A stretch of 60,300 bases of DNA from assembly GCA_025363455.1 (NCBI GenBank), contig JANYDW010000045.1, positions 1 through 60,300 of the forward strand, in the 5' to 3' direction. This stretch comes from Oleiharenicola sp. (GTDB lineage: Bacteria; Verrucomicrobiota; Verrucomicrobiia; Opitutales; Opitutaceae). A model generated the notes under the pieces. It was not told the origin of the DNA, ran no database searches, and saw nothing but the letters and a program-made list of their open reading frames with translations. Within the stretch, counting starts at the first letter, position 1. The number at the start of each line of letters is the position of its first letter. The position numbers and the translations under genes are program-made. Positions 57,760 through 60,300 of the stretch are shown one piece after another.

Positions 57760-59268
57760 TTAATCTTGCTGCCCGAAGACAGTGAACTCGGCTACCCCGG
57801 GCGTGATACCCGGCGGCCAGCCGAGCAAAACAAGACGGACACGGCTTCCGACCATCGGCTTGCATTCGCGGTAGTCGATCAACAGATCAGCGTCGTTTTG
57901 AGTGCGATCGACGATGGTGTTCCACTCCCCCGGCTTGGATTCAACCTCCACTCGATAACGATACGGGCCAGGATTGACACCCCGCGTGGTGTCCAGTCCG
58001 ACATCACGCCAAACAATGCGCACGGCATGCACCCGGGCGCTAAGATTCAGCCGGCTCGTCAACATTGGCGCCGTATCGTTTGACGCCGGTTGCCACCAAG
58101 TCCGCAGATCTCCATCCACAGCAAAGCGGCCGCCAAGATTTGGCGCGTTTGATGAACCGAAGGTCTGGCATCCTGCATTAAGCGGGATCCAATCAGGCCC
58201 GTTTTTTTGGCCTGACGGGATGTATTTCGGCAGCCACTGGGGAATGGAACTCGCAGACGGCACAAACAGCTCGCCGTCGGCGCTCATCTGCACCCGATCC
58301 ATGCCAATTCTCCGTTCAAAACCGTGGGCAACACCCGCCCTGATCGTGTAGAATGCCCAAAGTTCATTATTCGGGCCGGCCACAATGCAGCCGTGCGCAG
58401 TACCAGTCACCAGTCCGCTTGTCGTCCGAAGGATGGGGTTTAGTCGCTGCGGAGAGAACGGCCCGAGCGGTGAATGACCAACATAGGCACCCATTGCATA
58501 GGTTTTGTTTTCCGTTCCGGCAGCGGAGTAGGTCAGATAGTAACGGCCGGAGCGTTTTATCATCCATGCCCCCTCAATCCAGCCTTTGCCTTTGATCTGG
58601 TTCCATTCTCCAACGGCTTCCCACGGCTGACCGAGGGGATCGAATTTGATTAGTTCTACTGGCCCTGTAAGGGGATGCGTGGGACTGGAAGGATCCAACT
58701 CCGCTCCCCATATTCCACCCTTTGCGGAACAGCCCCAGTAATAATAGAGTTTCCCATCGTCATCTGCGAACAACATGGGGTCCACAAAAGGTGGCATTCC
58801 TTCCTGCCGTGCGATCTGGATTTTGCCGACTGTCGAGAACGGTCCTAAGGGCGAGTCCGAGACGTGCAGTTCTGATTCCGATGCGAGCAGATAGAATTTA
58901 GACCCGTATTTCACGACCGTGGGTGCGTAGCCCAAATCCCGAACATTCAGCGGATGGTGCTCCCAGGTCGCGCCCTGGTCCTCGCTGACCCAAGCCATAT
59001 CGACGGACGGGTAGAGATACCACTTGCCGTTTTCCCAAAGGGCCGAGGGATCGGCCAATTCTCGGAACTGCTCCTTGTAAGGAAGCAACCACTGGATGTT
59101 TTCGTCCAACGGGGATCCGTTGGTAACTCCCCGCGCAAACCTACCAACCGGGTAATTAGGTATGGGCAGCGGATTACAATAGGTTCGCGGGAACTCAGAG
59201 GCAAACGACGGACAATGCGCCGCCAGCACCACGAGTAGGTAGCTGAGACGATATCGGAACCATGACAT
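57760..59268 (-). CDS. GH43 glycosidase with discoidin-like C-terminal domain
   Basis: A 502-residue secreted enzyme. The ATG at 59268 gives the signal peptide MSWFRYRLSYLLVVLAAHCP. The five-bladed propeller starts RTYCNPLPIPNYP, with the catalytic acids probably in FRELADPSALWENGKWYLYP (ADPS), FVDPMLFADDDGKLYYYWGC (pKa-modulating Asp) and WIEGAWMIKRSGRYYLTYSA (general acid Glu). From about residue 370 a beta-sandwich of F5/8 type C kind follows (GGRFAVDGDLRTWWQPASND), used to bind sugars. GH43 members act on arabinan or xylan. It is transcribed in the same direction as the chimeric fragment upstream. Confidence 0.85.
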   Translation of the reverse strand: MSWFRYRLSYLLVVLAAHCPSFASEFPRTYCNPLPIPNYPVGRFARGVTNGSPLDENIQWLLPYKEQFRELADPSALWENGKWYLYPSVDMAWVSEDQGATWEHHPLNVRDLGYAPTVVKYGSKFYLLASESELHVSDSPLGPFSTVGKIQIARQEGMPPFVDPMLFADDDGKLYYYWGCSAKGGIWGAELDPSSPTHPLTGPVELIKFDPLGQPWEAVGEWNQIKGKGWIEGAWMIKRSGRYYLTYSAAGTENKTYAMGAYVGHSPLGPFSPQRLNPILRTTSGLVTGTAHGCIVAGPNNELWAFYTIRAGVAHGFERRIGMDRVQMSADGELFVPSASSIPQWLPKYIPSGQKNGPDWIPLNAGCQTFGSSNAPNLGGRFAVDGDLRTWWQPASNDTAPMLTSRLNLSARVHAVRIVWRDVGLDTTRGVNPGPYRYRVEVESKPGEWNTIVDRTQNDADLLIDYRECKPMVGSRVRLVLLGWPPGITPGVAEFTVFGQQD

Positions 59269-59300
59269 GGTGAGGTTGGCCAATTTGCGACGGGGGTGGT

Positions 59301-59960
59301 TCAGCCACGGCAAGAGTCACTACTGCGCCCTCTTTGACCAGCCCATTGCCGGGTAAGAGCGTGAAAATGCGTGGCCCATTCCTCCCACGTCCGACGGAGC
59401 AAGGGGGCAATCAAGTGCGGCGACTCATCATTCTGCACGTGGGCCTTTAGCCGCGAAAGCTCGTGCAAGGCCACCATGGTGTAGGTCGGGCTTTTATATT
59501 CCTCGAAGGTGCCATTTTGCTGGGTGAAGGCACTTATGCCCCGCAGCCGCTGGAGCCCGTAGTCGCAAAATTTCTTCACCCCCCAGGTGTTCACCTTCGG
59601 CCTTTGAATGATGCAGCCTTTGGCTATCTCACTTTGTGGGTCCTCAGAGACTGACAGGGCCACGCCACGGTCCGTCCAGTTATATAGATCGACCGATGAG
59701 TAGCAGTGCACACCGACTTCGGCTGCATCGCCCCCGATCTTATGTTCCCCGAACCAGTAGTAGGTGCCTTCATGGAACAGCAGACCACCACCATGGGCAT
59801 TGATATGAACGCCATTGTCATCAAGCCCCGCCTGATCGGGCTGAAATTGAGTGAGGGTAGTTCTCGATACTTGGATTTCGGCTGCTTGGAGAGGACCTCG
59901 GGGCGGGAGCGTAAGTGTGGTGAGGCCGCAAAGCAGGATAGAGATAAGGCGAGGTCTCAT
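59301..59960 (-). pseudogene. chimeric ORF: GH43 N-terminus joined to part of another protein
   Basis: Residues 1-27 are a signal peptide (MRPRLISILLCGLTTLTLPP). The next part, INAHGGGLLFHEGTYYWFGE and then GVHCYSSVDLYNWTDRGVAL, AKGCIIQRPKV, is the start of a GH43 enzyme, which normally continues (I/V)-Y-N-x-x-T-G-x-(F/Y)-V-M-W. Instead, after RPKV the text switches to NTWGVKKFCDYGLQRLRGIS, TFEEYKSPTYTMVALHELSR and WEEWATHFHALTRQWAGQRG, which resembles the middle of an uncharacterised helical toroid protein, then ends. No one family has this order, so two genes were joined by a deletion in frame. It is probably inactive. Confidence 0.7.
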
Positions 59961-59994
59961 AAATGAATGTGAAAATGGCTGACGAACGACTCCT

Positions 59995-60300
59995 CTATTT
60001 GATGGTGGTCACCGCACTGGGACCACTCCTTGTAATCCGCAGGGCGACCGCCAATCCAGCCAGGGTCGCGCCGGCTACACCCAGGGCCCCGAGTGACCCG
60101 AAAATTGAAACGCCCGTCGCATCGGGCTTGGTCAGGAAGAAAATCAGCACGCCGGCGAGCATCACGCACGAACCAATGACGCGGTCGGTGATGCCTCGCT
60201 CATTGAAGAGAAACCAACCGAGGCCACAGGCGAGCAAGATGCCGGATCGCTTGATGCTGATGATCAGCGCCGCCGGGGCGAACTGCAGCGCGATGAGCTG
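59995..60300 (-). CDS. EamA/DMT-superfamily transporter, C-terminal part (partial)
   Basis: The frame enters from the right edge of the window and ends at 59995. It encodes about 101 residues with three or four membrane helices: FAPAALIISIKRSGILLACG, LGWFLFNERGITDRVIGSCV and MLAGVLIFFLTKPDA. The pattern I-x-x-x-K-R, then F-x-E-R-x-x, then G-x-x-x-M-(L/I)-x-G-V, matches the second half of EamA drug/metabolite transporters. A final hydrophobic segment, GSLGALGVAGATLAGLAVAL, may be an additional helix. Substrate is unknown; its gene is near the sugar-active cluster and might export or import sugars. Start is outside the window. Confidence 0.8.
   Translation of the reverse strand, partial: QLIALQFAPAALIISIKRSGILLACGLGWFLFNERGITDRVIGSCVMLAGVLIFFLTKPDATGVSIFGSLGALGVAGATLAGLAVALRITRSGPSAVTTIK

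Noticed and set aside
1..60300. CRISPR array, prophage structural genes, rRNA operon or replication origin
   Set aside because: No regularly spaced repeats, capsid or tail genes, rRNA sequence or DnaA-box cluster was seen on reading both strands.

Overview
This 60.3 kb window is a GC-rich bacterial chromosome segment. Gene content points to a Gram-negative member of the Verrucomicrobiota, probably the Opitutaceae: outer-membrane porin, TonB receptor, S21 type, nusA-infB-rbfA-nrnA-truB-ribF order, and many secreted plant-polysaccharide enzymes. That placement is inference from family resemblance; no search was run.

Region 1 (1-38,150) is mostly core chromosome. It opens with the tail of an IS5-like transposase, then rpsU, a sugar-phosphate isomerase with a RelB/RelE-type toxin-antitoxin (TA) pair lodged at its 3' end, mutY divergent from RNase HIII (rnhC), a CcdB-like TA pair packed against RNase HII (rnhB), a porin followed by an orphan sensor kinase, a GH28 pectinase, an ECF sigma/anti-sigma pair and a GH63-type glucosidase. 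Then come prfA-prmC, a tail-specific protease, a rhomboid that lacks its catalytic serine, a ferredoxin, a TonB receptor and three more metallopeptidases (M3, YugP-like, M50 with zinc ribbons), tRNA-Ser(UGA) with a decayed copy beside it, a DUF2851 gene, and the translation operon nusA-infB-rbfA-nrnA-truB-ribF behind a terminator-like leader.

Region 2 (38,154-44,400) is a scar zone. Directly after ribF lies the 3' end of a tRNA gene (CCA, acceptor strand, complete T-arm) with no 5' part: the signature of integration of a genomic island. Behind it are a truncated alpha/beta hydrolase, a toxin fragment, an excisionase-like HTH protein, a decayed IS3 element, a truncated GH27 alpha-galactosidase, a nucleotidyltransferase with an overlapping small gene, and an intact IS3-family element with a frameshift site.

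Region 3 (44,403-60,300) is a cluster of secreted carbohydrate-active proteins: a DUF5703 (GH95-like) enzyme, a predicted TIM-barrel protein, GH39, a right-handed beta-helix protein, a kelch protein, GH116, a secreted RbsD/FucU-like protein interrupted by one stop codon, GH43 with a discoidin-like tail, a chimeric GH43 fragment, and an EamA-type transporter running off the end. It looks like a plant-polysaccharide utilisation island in which several genes are decaying.

The most unusual theme is palindromic repeats. Two unrelated repeat families each have an intergenic copy here and a second copy inserted in frame inside a housekeeping gene (mutY; the DUF2851 gene), adding about 35 residues to each protein, much as the Rickettsia palindromic elements do.
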